From NCBI GenBank assembly GCA_029261895.1, contig JAJDAK010000018.1, positions 83,951 to 147,950 on the forward strand: DNA of 64,000 nucleotides, written 5' to 3'. A model generated the notes under the pieces. That model was not told the origin of the DNA, made no database searches, and worked only from the letters and a program-made list of their open reading frames with translations. This document shows positions 10,207-19,493 of the stretch, piece by piece; position 1 is the first letter of the stretch, and every line of letters starts with the position of its first letter. The translations under genes were made by a program, and so were the position numbers. This DNA comes from Deltaproteobacteria bacterium. GTDB taxonomy: Bacteria; Myxococcota_A; UBA9160; SZUA-336.

Positions 10207-10902
10207 GTGCACGCCGATGGCTTCTGTGTGCAGCTCGACGTACTCAAGCGCTTTTCATTCCATCGACGTGTAGACACGCCAGCGTGGCTCAGTCGCGCGG
10301 ACTGGGCGTCGGGAAAGGTAGTCTCCGGCAATCAGCGTCGTGTTTGGACCGCCACGGGCATCGCACTGATTTGGACCTTGGCTTCGATTCAATCGATCGA
10401 CAGCCTTCCCGCTGAACTTCGGAGTGGCCGCGAAATTTTCAGCCTCGATCACCTGGCAGTTCTGGTTTGCGCAGGTCTCTGGGCCTGGGCTGCACTGGAA
10501 TGGATTCGCTGGCGCACCTGGGGTACGTCGATCTTGGAACTCGACCACGTCCCCACCGATCTGGGCGCATCGTGGATCGCGCGAATCCAAGCGCCACTCG
10601 AATTGCGAAATGCCGAACGCGTTCAGCTGAAATTAACCTGTGTTGAACACATGCGCGGCAAACAAAACATGGGCGAGACCAAATTACTTTGGGAGCACGC
10701 TTATGCGTTAGAGACGCACGAGCTCAAACTAGGACCCATCGGTATCGAGATACCGGTCCAGTTTTCGATTCCAGCTGATATACCTGAAACGCTACTCGAC
10801 TCGCGCGACCGAGCCATACGTTGGATGCTCCATGCGCGGGCTCCCGTCAGCGGGCTCGACTACGCCGCTACTTTTGACGTTCCGGTTTTTCGCGCCGTCT
10901 AA
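10207..10902 (+). CDS. Hypothetical membrane protein with C-terminal beta-rich domain
   Basis: Two hydrophobic segments then soluble domain; follows TPR gene on same strand. Confidence 0.5.
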   Translation: MHADGFCVQLDVLKRFSFHRRVDTPAWLSRADWASGKVVSGNQRRVWTATGIALIWTLASIQSIDSLPAELRSGREIFSLDHLAVLVCAGLWAWAALEWIRWRTWGTSILELDHVPTDLGASWIARIQAPLELRNAERVQLKLTCVEHMRGKQNMGETKLLWEHAYALETHELKLGPIGIEIPVQFSIPADIPETLLDSRDRAIRWMLHARAPVSGLDYAATFDVPVFRAV

Positions 10903-11765
10903 GCCGGTGTGACAAAGCGTTCCCGTTGCATCTGCCGCGCAGTCAACGTGCGGCGGTCTGGACTCCAGCCGGGCGGTTGAAATAGATAACCGAATTTCTC
11001 GCGCCATCGCGGCGCACGCCACGCATCACGAAACATCGCAATCCATTCATGGAAACCGACCCGAATCAGATTGAACGTGTGGATATTCTTTGTGAGTCCG
11101 TAATCGACGGGCTCCGCCTCGGGCTCGAAAGTACCGAAGAGCCGATCCCAGATAATGAAAATTCCCGCGTAGTTTCGGTCGAGGTATTGAACATTGCGGC
11201 CGTGATGAACGCGATGATGCGAAGGCGTGTTCATCACCCATTCCAGCGGCCCCAGTTTATCGATCAATTCAGTGTGAATCCAAAACTGATAGATCAAACT
11301 AACCGACTGTGCGGTCATCACCATCAATGGATGAAAACCAACCAGGGGCAGCGCAAACCAAAAGACCGGGCCCGTAAACGGCGTCGTTAGCGATTGCCGA
11401 AGCGCGGTCGCGAAATTGTAGTACTGGCTGGAATGATGATTAACATGTGCGGCCCAGAAAAACCGTACTTCATGATGCATGCGATGAAACCAGTAATAAG
11501 TGAAGTCCTCGGCAATAATGAGCCCCACCCACGCCAGCCAGCCTGTTCCAAGCTCGAAGAGTCGATGTTCGTAGAGGTAGAAAAAAATCACGAACATCAC
11601 GCCCTTGGTCAGGCCGTGAATAATGACGTTACCCGTACCTAGCGCGAGGCTGGTCCAAGCGTCTTTAGACTCATAGGTATTTAGCCGCCGACGCGTAGTG
11701 ATCACAAGTTCGATCAACAGAAGAATTACAAATGCCGGCACTGCAAAATAGAGAAGCTTCGACAT
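10899..11765 (-). CDS. Sterol desaturase / fatty acid hydroxylase superfamily protein
   Basis: His-box motifs HRMHHE, HVNHHS, HHRVHHG. Confidence 0.85.
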   Translation of the reverse strand: MSKLLYFAVPAFVILLLIELVITTRRRLNTYESKDAWTSLALGTGNVIIHGLTKGVMFVIFFYLYEHRLFELGTGWLAWVGLIIAEDFTYYWFHRMHHEVRFFWAAHVNHHSSQYYNFATALRQSLTTPFTGPVFWFALPLVGFHPLMVMTAQSVSLIYQFWIHTELIDKLGPLEWVMNTPSHHRVHHGRNVQYLDRNYAGIFIIWDRLFGTFEPEAEPVDYGLTKNIHTFNLIRVGFHEWIAMFRDAWRAPRWREKFGYLFQPPGWSPDRRTLTARQMQRERFVTPA

Positions 11766-11774
11766 GAAACCTCC

Positions 11775-12380
11775 TTACGATATTGCCATGAACTCTCGAC
11801 GCGCAAACCTCTCGAGAATCTCTAAGTAAAGCTTCGGGTCCCCAGGGTTGGGGACCAACTCCGCAGTCAACGCCGCGCCTTGCAACGTTGCCATCATCGA
11901 ATCAACCGTTTGATCAAAGCGCGCCCCACCGGCAGCGGCTTCAGGGAACAGACGCCTGGCTTCAACGCGAATGTTTTCGCGATGGTTTTCGAGAACGGGT
12001 ACCAGGACTTCACGCAGCCCAGCATCGGTCCGCGCCGCGACATAGAGTTCGAACGCGGCCTGCAAGCGTGGTTCCTGGAAAGTCCGCCACAACAGCTCCA
12101 ATGCCTTACGAATGCGATCGCCTTTTCTCGGCACCGCGGCAAACGTGCCTGCGAAATCTTCGACCATGCGTCCGAATAGGTGCTCCACCGTCGCCCCGAG
12201 CAAGTCGGTCTTCGCGGGGAAATGTTTAAACAGCGCGCCTTGCGAAATCTCAGCACGACGACAGACCTCAGGCGTGGTGGTTCCCGCATACCCGCACTCA
12301 ACCAACACATCGATCGCCGCATCGAGGATCCGGAGTCGGGTGGCGACGCTACGCGCCTGCTTTGGGGCTTGAACCTGCAT
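11775..12380 (-). CDS. TetR/AcrR family transcriptional regulator
   Basis: N-terminal HTH TRLRILDAAIDVLVECGYAGTTTPEVCRRAEISQGALFKHFPAKTDLL. Confidence 0.9.
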   Translation of the reverse strand: MQVQAPKQARSVATRLRILDAAIDVLVECGYAGTTTPEVCRRAEISQGALFKHFPAKTDLLGATVEHLFGRMVEDFAGTFAAVPRKGDRIRKALELLWRTFQEPRLQAAFELYVAARTDAGLREVLVPVLENHRENIRVEARRLFPEAAAGGARFDQTVDSMMATLQGAALTAELVPNPGDPKLYLEILERFARREFMAIS

Positions 12381-12389
12381 CGGAGCCGA

Positions 12390-12418
12390 AGTCTAGATCA
12401 TAAAAAAGAAAGTGACAA
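12390..12418 (-). promoter_or_regulatory. Predicted promoter of the TetR gene (TTGTCA-N17-TAGACT)
   Basis: -35 at 12413-12418 and -10 at 12390-12395 on the minus strand with exact 17-bp spacer. Confidence 0.5.
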
Positions 12419-12431
12419 GTCACTTTCTTTT
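12404..12431. promoter_or_regulatory. Perfect 13-bp inverted repeat AAAAGAAAGTGAC-AA-GTCACTTTCTTTT, candidate TetR operator
   Basis: Exact palindrome overlapping the predicted -35 of the TetR gene. Confidence 0.65.
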
Positions 12432-12439
12432 CTCTCGCC

Positions 12440-12775
12440 TCACGAATCGCTGGCGACCGCGAGACGCAGGAGCAGTAATTCCCGGCGCCGTTCGAGCCAC
12501 TCGACCGAGCGGTGTAACTCGACCGCTTGTCGGTGCGTCGATAAAAGCTCCTGGAGCCGGCGTTGACGACCCACTCGGGTCAAAGGCTGGCCTTTCCGGG
12601 GACCGCTTCGGACGTACAGGTCGCCCTCCGAGAATTCACGCTCCAGCGCATGTTGGCGCAGGATCAGCGGTTCGAGTTCCTCCACGAGGGCGTACACACG
12701 GCGCGAGAGGCGTTCGCATTCCTCAAAGTCGGCCGGCAGTCGATCTGCAAGTGAGGGGAGTTTTGAGTGCTCCAT
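12440..12775 (-). CDS. Small coiled-coil hypothetical protein
   Basis: 111-aa ORF rich in Leu/Arg/Glu; no recognised family. Confidence 0.45.
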   Translation of the reverse strand: MEHSKLPSLADRLPADFEECERLSRRVYALVEELEPLILRQHALEREFSEGDLYVRSGPRKGQPLTRVGRQRRLQELLSTHRQAVELHRSVEWLERRRELLLLRLAVASDS

Positions 12776-13049
12776 CGTCGATAAGTGGTCGAATTTATGG
12801 AGTAGGTGACGATTCGGTTGGACCGCTGTGTCCTGCCCCCCGGCGCTGAGGTTTGGCCCCCACGCGATTGCGGTAAACTTGGAAAACTCCAGTGTGATTA
12901 TGACCCCGCAATAAGCGGCTCTGGGGAAGGCCTCGGTTTTGCTCGATTTTCGTAGCCCGCGGCGTCACTTTGCGGGTATGATTCGCCACACGTAGGTACG
13001 GGTGAGAGTCTCTCGTTCGTGTCAGACGACCCTATCAGGAGGATACAAA

Positions 13050-14396
13050 ATGCGGTTGGTCGCTTTTTCCATGACCCTGGCTCTGGGCCTCAGTGCGTCG
13101 GCTTCGTTCGCGCAGGAAGGCGCGGCGGGGGACGTAGCACCGGGATTCCCTTTCAAGGAAGGCGATACGGTCGCGTTCGACCAGATGAACAAGCTGAAGG
13201 AATATCTGCCGACAGAATTCTGGGAGAATCGCGAATATTTCTTCTATGAAGGTATGGCGATTCAGGTAGGCCCGATTCAGCGTGAGTACTCTGCTTCCGA
13301 TTCCTACAACACCGCCTCGACTCGCTTCAAAGGCCAGCCCAAGTTAGGCCGCGACGGTGCGTTGGATAGCTACAAAGCGGGTCGGCCGTTTCAAACTGAA
13401 GCCATTGATTGTAAGGGTGATCCACAAGCGGGCCTCAAGATCATCTGGAACTTCGGCAAGCGCTGGGAAGGCGACGGCGACCGTACGCAATGGTCCTATA
13501 CCTATTGGGATCGCGGCGAGCAGCTTCCGCTCTACTACGAGGGTGACGCGAAAACGATCTTCCTCGGCTATCGCACCGAACCCAAGTACCTCGACGAGAA
13601 CAACGGCGACATCTTCAAGAACGAGAAGCGACAGCTCGCGTTTGGTGTCGATGTACTCGCGCCATTCGATGCACGTGGTATTACGCTAATCCAGTACCGC
13701 TACAAGGCATCCGATGGTCCGCTCGATATGGCGAAGAACGATGATACCTGGGTCTACGTGCCTGACCTTCGCCGAACCCGCCGTATCTCCACGGCACAGC
13801 GCACGGACTCTGTGCAAGGCACCGACTTCACATTCGACGATTTGCGCAGCTTCTCGGGTATTCCTCCGCAGTACACCTGGGATTGCCTGGGCGAGCAAAA
13901 AGTCTTCGCACCCATGAACTCACAGTCGATGGCGTATCCGTACGAAGACAGTAATTACAATTTCGGCCCGTACGGTTTCTCGTTCGCGAACGACAATTGG
14001 GAATTGCGCGATGCGTGGATCATTCGCTTCGATCCGAAGAATGATGATCATCCGTACCATCACAAGGATATGTACATCGACAAGGAAACGTACGAGCCGC
14101 TCTACAGCTTCGCGTACGACCGGAAGAAAGAGCTCTGGAAGATCATTTGGCATACCACGCGCTACAGCGAGGATTGGCACGGCAACGACACGATGGCGAA
14201 AAATGGCGATTGGTATCCTGGCTGGGAAGGCGTCGAAAAGCCCAATGACCTAAAGCCAGTAAGCGATATCATCGTGAATGTTCAGACCGGCACGGGTAAC
14301 CGAATCGAGTACTGGAACAACAACGGTGCGCCACTAGCAAGTCGCGGCAAGATCCGCCGGTACATCGACATCGGGCGACTCAACAAGGGTCGCTAG
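13050..14396 (+). CDS. DUF1329 family outer-membrane/periplasmic protein
   Basis: ATG at 13050 preceded by AGGAGG; signal peptide MRLVAFSMTLALGLSASASFA; DRRGEQLPLYY-like and DLRRTRRISTAQRTDSVQGTDFTFDD motif typical of DUF1329. Confidence 0.85.
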   Translation: MRLVAFSMTLALGLSASASFAQEGAAGDVAPGFPFKEGDTVAFDQMNKLKEYLPTEFWENREYFFYEGMAIQVGPIQREYSASDSYNTASTRFKGQPKLGRDGALDSYKAGRPFQTEAIDCKGDPQAGLKIIWNFGKRWEGDGDRTQWSYTYWDRGEQLPLYYEGDAKTIFLGYRTEPKYLDENNGDIFKNEKRQLAFGVDVLAPFDARGITLIQYRYKASDGPLDMAKNDDTWVYVPDLRRTRRISTAQRTDSVQGTDFTFDDLRSFSGIPPQYTWDCLGEQKVFAPMNSQSMAYPYEDSNYNFGPYGFSFANDNWELRDAWIIRFDPKNDDHPYHHKDMYIDKETYEPLYSFAYDRKKELWKIIWHTTRYSEDWHGNDTMAKNGDWYPGWEGVEKPNDLKPVSDIIVNVQTGTGNRIEYWNNNGAPLASRGKIRRYIDIGRLNKGR

Positions 14397-14448
14397 TCGT
14401 CAATCGAGGGGCTCGACGGCCAACGTCGACCCGTCATGCAGGCTAAAA

Positions 14449-14486
14449 AGAGCTCGGGGTCGAAGCTGACCTCGGGCTCTTTTTTT
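14449..14486 (+). terminator. Rho-independent terminator after DUF1329 gene
   Basis: AGAGCTCGGGGTC-GAAGCT-GACCTCGGGCTCT stem (GU pairs allowed) followed by TTTTTT; A-tract on the other side. Confidence 0.8.
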
Positions 14487-14603
14487 ATCCCTTTCGTGCA
14501 GACAACTTCACACCCGATACGCAGCACACCGGCAATCGCTGGTGTAAGCAGCTGATCACACGTCCCATGAATTCGCGGCGTAGGAATTGCACCTAATAGC
14601 AGT

Positions 14604-15791
14604 ATGGAAATTCGGCAGATTTTAACATTGGTGTTCGCGCTGGGGCTCTCGGCCTGCGGGATGAGGCATAGCGACTCCGCAGTAGAAGTCCGCCCCGACC
14701 GAGAGATGGGTTCGCGCGCGCGTGTGATGTATCCCGGCGACGCACAACCCACGCTCTCCGGCACTCAGTCATCCAGCACCGAACAAGGCAACGGCGAGTC
14801 GAGCTCTCAACAGAGTTCTCGAGGCGGAGATATCGAGGACGACGACGACTTCACGATGATCGGCGGCAGCAGGAAAGTCATTTCCGATGAGGAAAAAGTT
14901 CGCGATACCCCTTTCGGCCCGATTACTGCGCTCCTGGGTTATCCGTTTTGGATCTTCGGCAAATCGTTGGAAGAGAAAGCCGACAAAGCCGTCGATCAGC
15001 GAGAAACCGAGAAGCAGCAGAAGTCCAAGGCGAATCAGAACAGCAAGAACGAAAAGAGCCAAGAGCAGCAATCGGAACGAATCCGACGTGAAAACCAAGC
15101 CATGCGCGAAGCGCTTTCCAAGAAGCAAGAGCAGGTGACTTCGCAGCAGGTGCCAAGCTTCGGCCAAGAACTTGCGGCACTCGAACAGCGCATCGCCAAG
15201 CAAGCGCCGCCCGCGGAGCGTAAGGAGATTCGGAAGCCCCGCGAAACCGTCGACCGCAACGCCGATGGTAGCCCCGATGTCTGGATCTATCTCGATGCCG
15301 GTAACCGACGCCGCGAAGCCTCAGATGAGGACTACGATGGCCAGCCTGATCTCGTTCGCTACTACGATGCGAGTCGCAAATTGGTCCGTGTCGAAGAAGA
15401 CGTCGATCGCGATGGCACAATGGAAGCTACATCGATCTACAGTGGCGGCCAAATGGTACGCAAGCGTGCGGATGAAAACGGTGATGGTGCACCCGACAGC
15501 TGGAGCTTCTTCGAAGGCGGCGAACTCGTACGCCATGAGGTCGATCGAGACAGCGATGGGTTTAGGGATTTGGTCCTCTTATACGTTGACGGCGAGTTGG
15601 TCCGCGAGGAAGAGGACGGCAACGGCGACGGCAATGCAGATATCATCAGCCTCTATCAGGACGGTGAAATTCAGGAGCGCCACGAGGACTCCAACTTCGA
15701 CGGCTCTCCGGATATCGACATGTTCTACAAGAACGGTAAGCTGATCCGCCGCGAGGTACAAACAGAGCCAACACCGGAAGCAGGTTCATAG
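14604..15791 (+). CDS. Lipoprotein with seven tandem 24-residue Dx(N/D)xDG repeats
   Basis: Lipobox LSAC; coiled-coil Gln/Lys-rich middle; repeats DENGDGAPDSWSFFEGGELVRHEV etc. Confidence 0.75.
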   Translation: MEIRQILTLVFALGLSACGMRHSDSAVEVRPDREMGSRARVMYPGDAQPTLSGTQSSSTEQGNGESSSQQSSRGGDIEDDDDFTMIGGSRKVISDEEKVRDTPFGPITALLGYPFWIFGKSLEEKADKAVDQRETEKQQKSKANQNSKNEKSQEQQSERIRRENQAMREALSKKQEQVTSQQVPSFGQELAALEQRIAKQAPPAERKEIRKPRETVDRNADGSPDVWIYLDAGNRRREASDEDYDGQPDLVRYYDASRKLVRVEEDVDRDGTMEATSIYSGGQMVRKRADENGDGAPDSWSFFEGGELVRHEVDRDSDGFRDLVLLYVDGELVREEEDGNGDGNADIISLYQDGEIQERHEDSNFDGSPDIDMFYKNGKLIRREVQTEPTPEAGS

Positions 15792-15794
15792 ACC

Positions 15795-16253
15795 GTGCTT
15801 CCCGTACTTCCATTGGGCTTGGTACTTCTGACCAGCGTTCTGATGGCATCGAGTGCTCCGTCAGCGACAGACCGCGTCTTCGACGATGTGAACCGTTTTC
15901 GCGCCGAGAAACACCTGCAACCGCTAAAGCCACACGCGGCTCTCGCGGAGGTCGCGATGGCGCACGCACGCGACATGTCTGAGCACGACTATCGAAGCCA
16001 CCAGGGCCGCGATGGTCGCAACCCACTCGAGCGTGTGAACGAAGCCGGTATCGGCGAATTTCACTTACTCGCCGAAAACATCGGTAGCTCAAGCGAAGAC
16101 GGCGATCGCAATCACGCAATCATGAGCGCATGGCTCGACTCACCCGTTCACCGAGAAAACCTACTGAACCCCGCGTTCAATACCACGGGTATCGCGGTCA
16201 TCCAGACGCGCCGCGGCGAAACCCTCGTCGTCCAGCTTTTCGCGACCTTCTAA
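15795..16253 (+). CDS. CAP/SCP-like (YkwD family) secreted protein
   Basis: VNRFRAEKHLQPLKPHAALAEVAMAHARDMSEHDYRSHQGRDGRNP and ENIGSS...HRENLLNPAFNTTGIAV. Confidence 0.85.
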   Translation: MLPVLPLGLVLLTSVLMASSAPSATDRVFDDVNRFRAEKHLQPLKPHAALAEVAMAHARDMSEHDYRSHQGRDGRNPLERVNEAGIGEFHLLAENIGSSSEDGDRNHAIMSAWLDSPVHRENLLNPAFNTTGIAVIQTRRGETLVVQLFATF

Positions 16254-16263
16254 AGCGCGCCAG

Positions 16264-17058
16264 CTACGGCGCGAGTACAACTTCGATACGCTGGTCGTTC
16301 CACCAGAGTTGGATCTCTTGACCAAAGTCGAATACACCGGGCACTCGAAAATAACCGAGCACCGCGTCCCCTGAATGAAGCGCGCCCGCTTCACCCGCAA
16401 GGATGCCGCTCTCTGGCGCGAGATTCGGGTCCGGGCGATAGGTCAGTGAGTCCTGAACCACGTAGAAGTTCGGATGAAACTCAGCCGATCCCGAAGCACG
16501 CCCCATAAAGACTACATAGTGCGCCTTGTCATTCTCAAAAACGTCCCTCGCATGCGCCTCAAACGCCTGTGAGTAGGCGAACTGTAGCGTGACGCTCTCC
16601 GATCGATCGGAACCAAACGCGGCCGGCACAACACGTTGTATGCGTTCAATGTACAGACCTAGGTCATTCAGCTCAGCGGGCTCGAGGCTCAGTCGACCTG
16701 TGGGCGCGATCGTCTCAGCTAACGTGGAGCGAGGCTGGACCGGTGTCGGCGGTGTTACACCGGTTCGCTGTTGCTCGCGCAGCGCACGAATTTTTTCGGC
16801 GTCGTCGACTAGGTTATAGGCGTTGTACGGGTTCTTGGCTTCCTGATCGACGTACCAGGAGTACGGCTTGGGTAATAGCTCGGGACGAATCGGGGGGATT
16901 TCGGACTCATGCACAAACTTGGGGCGGAGACACGGTGCGTCGACTTTCTTCTTCACGATGAAGACGCTGCCATCCGGACACACACCTGCGTGCCCCAGGG
17001 CGAAAACAGCGGGAGCCACGAGCCAACCCCAAACAGCGAGACAGCGGATCGAGTTCAT
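16264..17058 (-). CDS. Secreted hypothetical protein
   Basis: Signal peptide; GHAGVCPDGSVFIVKKK; no recognised family. Confidence 0.5.
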   Translation of the reverse strand: MNSIRCLAVWGWLVAPAVFALGHAGVCPDGSVFIVKKKVDAPCLRPKFVHESEIPPIRPELLPKPYSWYVDQEAKNPYNAYNLVDDAEKIRALREQQRTGVTPPTPVQPRSTLAETIAPTGRLSLEPAELNDLGLYIERIQRVVPAAFGSDRSESVTLQFAYSQAFEAHARDVFENDKAHYVVFMGRASGSAEFHPNFYVVQDSLTYRPDPNLAPESGILAGEAGALHSGDAVLGYFRVPGVFDFGQEIQLWWNDQRIEVVLAP

Positions 17059-17127
17059 CTCAAGAGTATACTCGAAATATCTCCTATAAGTATTTGATAA
17101 ATATAGTGATTTACTAGATGAAGTTGC

Positions 17128-17925
17128 TCACGGATTGCGTCCTAGCTGCTGCCGAACCATGCGCTCGAGTGCACTCTGCTCACGCGGTATGAGTTCGCGG
17201 CACTCCCCGACCTTAAGGCTTCCGAGTCGTAGCGGGCCGAACGCGGTTCGTACCAAGCGGCGAACTGGATGCTCGAGTGACTCGAGCATGCGGCGAATTT
17301 GGCGTCGTCGCCCCTCAATGAGTACGAGTTCTAAAACGGTGCGATCCGACGCCTGTGAAATCACGGTCAGCTCCTGTACTACCGCGAGCTTGCCATCGAT
17401 CATCACACCCTTCTTAAGTTTGCGCATGCTATCCGCACGCACACGGCCGTCCACGCTCACGCGATAGGTTCGCGGTACCTCGAATGATGGATGCAATAAG
17501 GCTTGCCCAATCAAACCGTCGTTCGTCAGCAGCAATAAACCTTCGCTTCCCGCATCCAAACGACCGACTGGAAACAGACCCTTCGACCGCGGAACGAGAT
17601 CAAGCACGGTCCGTTTCGCATGGGGATCACGCGTCGTCGTCACGACGCCACGTGGCTTATGTAGCAGGATGAGGCGTTGCTTTGCAGCACCGCCTACACG
17701 TTTACCATCGACCGCTACACGGTCGACAAACGGGTCCGCACGCGTACCCAGTTCGCGTACGACTTTACCGTTGACCCGAACCCGACCGTCTCGTATCCAC
17801 GTCTCCGCTTCTCGCCTCGAGGCGAGACCCGCAGCCGCGATGAGTTTCTGAAGACGTATCGGCTCCGCGTCCGCGCTAGGCCCGTTCCTCGTCTTCCGCT
17901 TCTTCTGCTGTGCCATCACTCTCAT
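17128..17925 (-). CDS. rluB: Ribosomal large subunit pseudouridine synthase (RluB/RsuA family)
   Basis: S4 domain RLQKLIAAAGLASRREAE; VGRLDAGSEGLLLLTNDG. Confidence 0.9.
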   Translation of the reverse strand: MRVMAQQKKRKTRNGPSADAEPIRLQKLIAAAGLASRREAETWIRDGRVRVNGKVVRELGTRADPFVDRVAVDGKRVGGAAKQRLILLHKPRGVVTTTRDPHAKRTVLDLVPRSKGLFPVGRLDAGSEGLLLLTNDGLIGQALLHPSFEVPRTYRVSVDGRVRADSMRKLKKGVMIDGKLAVVQELTVISQASDRTVLELVLIEGRRRQIRRMLESLEHPVRRLVRTAFGPLRLGSLKVGECRELIPREQSALERMVRQQLGRNP

Positions 17926-18547
17926 CTATGGTTTCGGGTTCAGAATCCTCATCCAACGCCACTTCGCTTGCCGGCTCGTCGTCAGGCGCCAATGACTGCA
18001 GAGCATCTTCTGCGCTCGTACCCTCTTTCGGATCCGCGTCGACCTCTTTCAACGACGGTAGGTCTCGGAGCGAACCCAAACCAAAAATCTCTAGGAAGTT
18101 CGAGGTTGAGCCATAGAGTACCGGACGTCCCGGTGCATCGCGCCGTCCTACCATGCGCACTAGGTCGCGCTCCAGCAGACCCTTCAGCACCGCGCCACAA
18201 TCCACGCTACGAAGCTCTTCAACCTCGACACGCGTGATCGGCTGACGATATGCGATCACCGCCAGGGTCTCCAATGCCGCGCGCGACAAGCGTGTCTTTC
18301 GTTCCGGTTGCGCGGAACGAATAATCTCGCCGAACTCCAATCGACTGCGAAACTGGTAGCCGCCCGCAACCTCGATGATTTCATAGGGTCGGCCCGCGGT
18401 ACGCAACGCTTCGTTCGTCTCTTTGACGATCTGCGCGAGCTGCGCCTTAGAAAGTGACGGGAACGCACGCTGGAGTTGGGTCAATCGCGTCGGTGTACCC
18501 GCCGCAAAGATGACCGCTTCAACCGCTTGCTGAAGATCATGATCCAT
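17876..18547 (-). CDS. scpB: Segregation and condensation protein B
   Basis: LSRAALETLAVIAYRQPITRVEVEELRSVD; start re-set to MDHDLQQAVEAV. Confidence 0.93.
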   Translation of the reverse strand: MDHDLQQAVEAVIFAAGTPTRLTQLQRAFPSLSKAQLAQIVKETNEALRTAGRPYEIIEVAGGYQFRSRLEFGEIIRSAQPERKTRLSRAALETLAVIAYRQPITRVEVEELRSVDCGAVLKGLLERDLVRMVGRRDAPGRPVLYGSTSNFLEIFGLGSLRDLPSLKEVDADPKEGTSAEDALQSLAPDDEPASEVALDEDSEPETIDESDGTAEEAEDEERA

Positions 18548-19493
18548 AGGGATCTCCTTCTGGCATCGTAACCTCATCATCCGCCTCAACCGCCATCATC
18601 ACACGCACGGGTCCATACGGCTCACCACGTTCGGTGACGTTCTGAAAAAAGCGCAACGCCTGAATCTTCGCCAGCTCCAGCATGGCTAGAAACGTCATCA
18701 CGATGCGATGTCGACTCGGTTCACCGTCGCGCAAAAGGTCTTCAAACATCACCACACTGCCACTCGCCGCGCGCAGGCGATCCATCAGATAGATCATCCG
18801 ATCCTGCAGCGTCAATCGATCGAGCGTCACCTCATGGTGTTGTTCTTCCATGGGCAAATCGGCGAGCACGCGTTTCATCGCGTCGAGCAGCGAAAAAAGG
18901 CTGACGGTCAGCACTTCGTCGGCTGCGGGTACGTCGCTTCGATCCGCCTGAGTCGTAAAGACATCGCGCCCCAGGAGTGAGCGAGCATCGAAGTCCTCCG
19001 CGACCTCCTTGAACGTGGCGTATTCCGCCAAACGACGCGCGAGCTCGGCACGGGGGTCAAGACCTTCATCGTCTCCCGACCCGTCGTCGCTCGGCAGCAA
19101 CATCCGCGATTTGATGTAGGCCAGTGTTGCGGCCATCGCGAGGTAGTCCGCCGCAATGTCAATATCAAGCATTCGCATCATCTCGAGGAACTCGAGGTAC
19201 TGCTCGCAGACCAGGGCGATCGGGATATCACCGATATCGACCTCATTCGAGCGAATCAGATGGAGCAGGAGATCTAGCGGACCTTCGAAACTTGGCAGCT
19301 TGAGCGCAATAGACGAACGCGAACTCCCGCCTCCACCGTCGGTGGATTCGGTTTGCGTAACGCTTCGATCTGGTTGTGCTTCGATCACGTCGAGGTGCCG
19401 TCCAGGAGGATCATGGGGCGAGTCGAGACTACCCCACTTTGGCGCGGCGAGCCAACCAACGCCTCGCCCAGGATTCGTCCACAAGCTTGCCAT
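18537..19493 (-). CDS. scpA: Segregation and condensation protein A (N-terminal start uncertain)
   Basis: FEGPLDLLLHLIRSNEVDIGDIPIALVCEQYLEFL; C-terminal winged-helix. Confidence 0.92.
   Translation of the reverse strand: MASLWTNPGRGVGWLAAPKWGSLDSPHDPPGRHLDVIEAQPDRSVTQTESTDGGGGSSRSSIALKLPSFEGPLDLLLHLIRSNEVDIGDIPIALVCEQYLEFLEMMRMLDIDIAADYLAMAATLAYIKSRMLLPSDDGSGDDEGLDPRAELARRLAEYATFKEVAEDFDARSLLGRDVFTTQADRSDVPAADEVLTVSLFSLLDAMKRVLADLPMEEQHHEVTLDRLTLQDRMIYLMDRLRAASGSVVMFEDLLRDGEPSRHRIVMTFLAMLELAKIQALRFFQNVTERGEPYGPVRVMMAVEADDEVTMPEGDPYGS

Noticed and set aside
16255-16273. CGCGCC-AGCTAC-GGCGCG hairpin between convergent genes
   Set aside because: 6-bp stem without U-tract; cannot support a terminator call.
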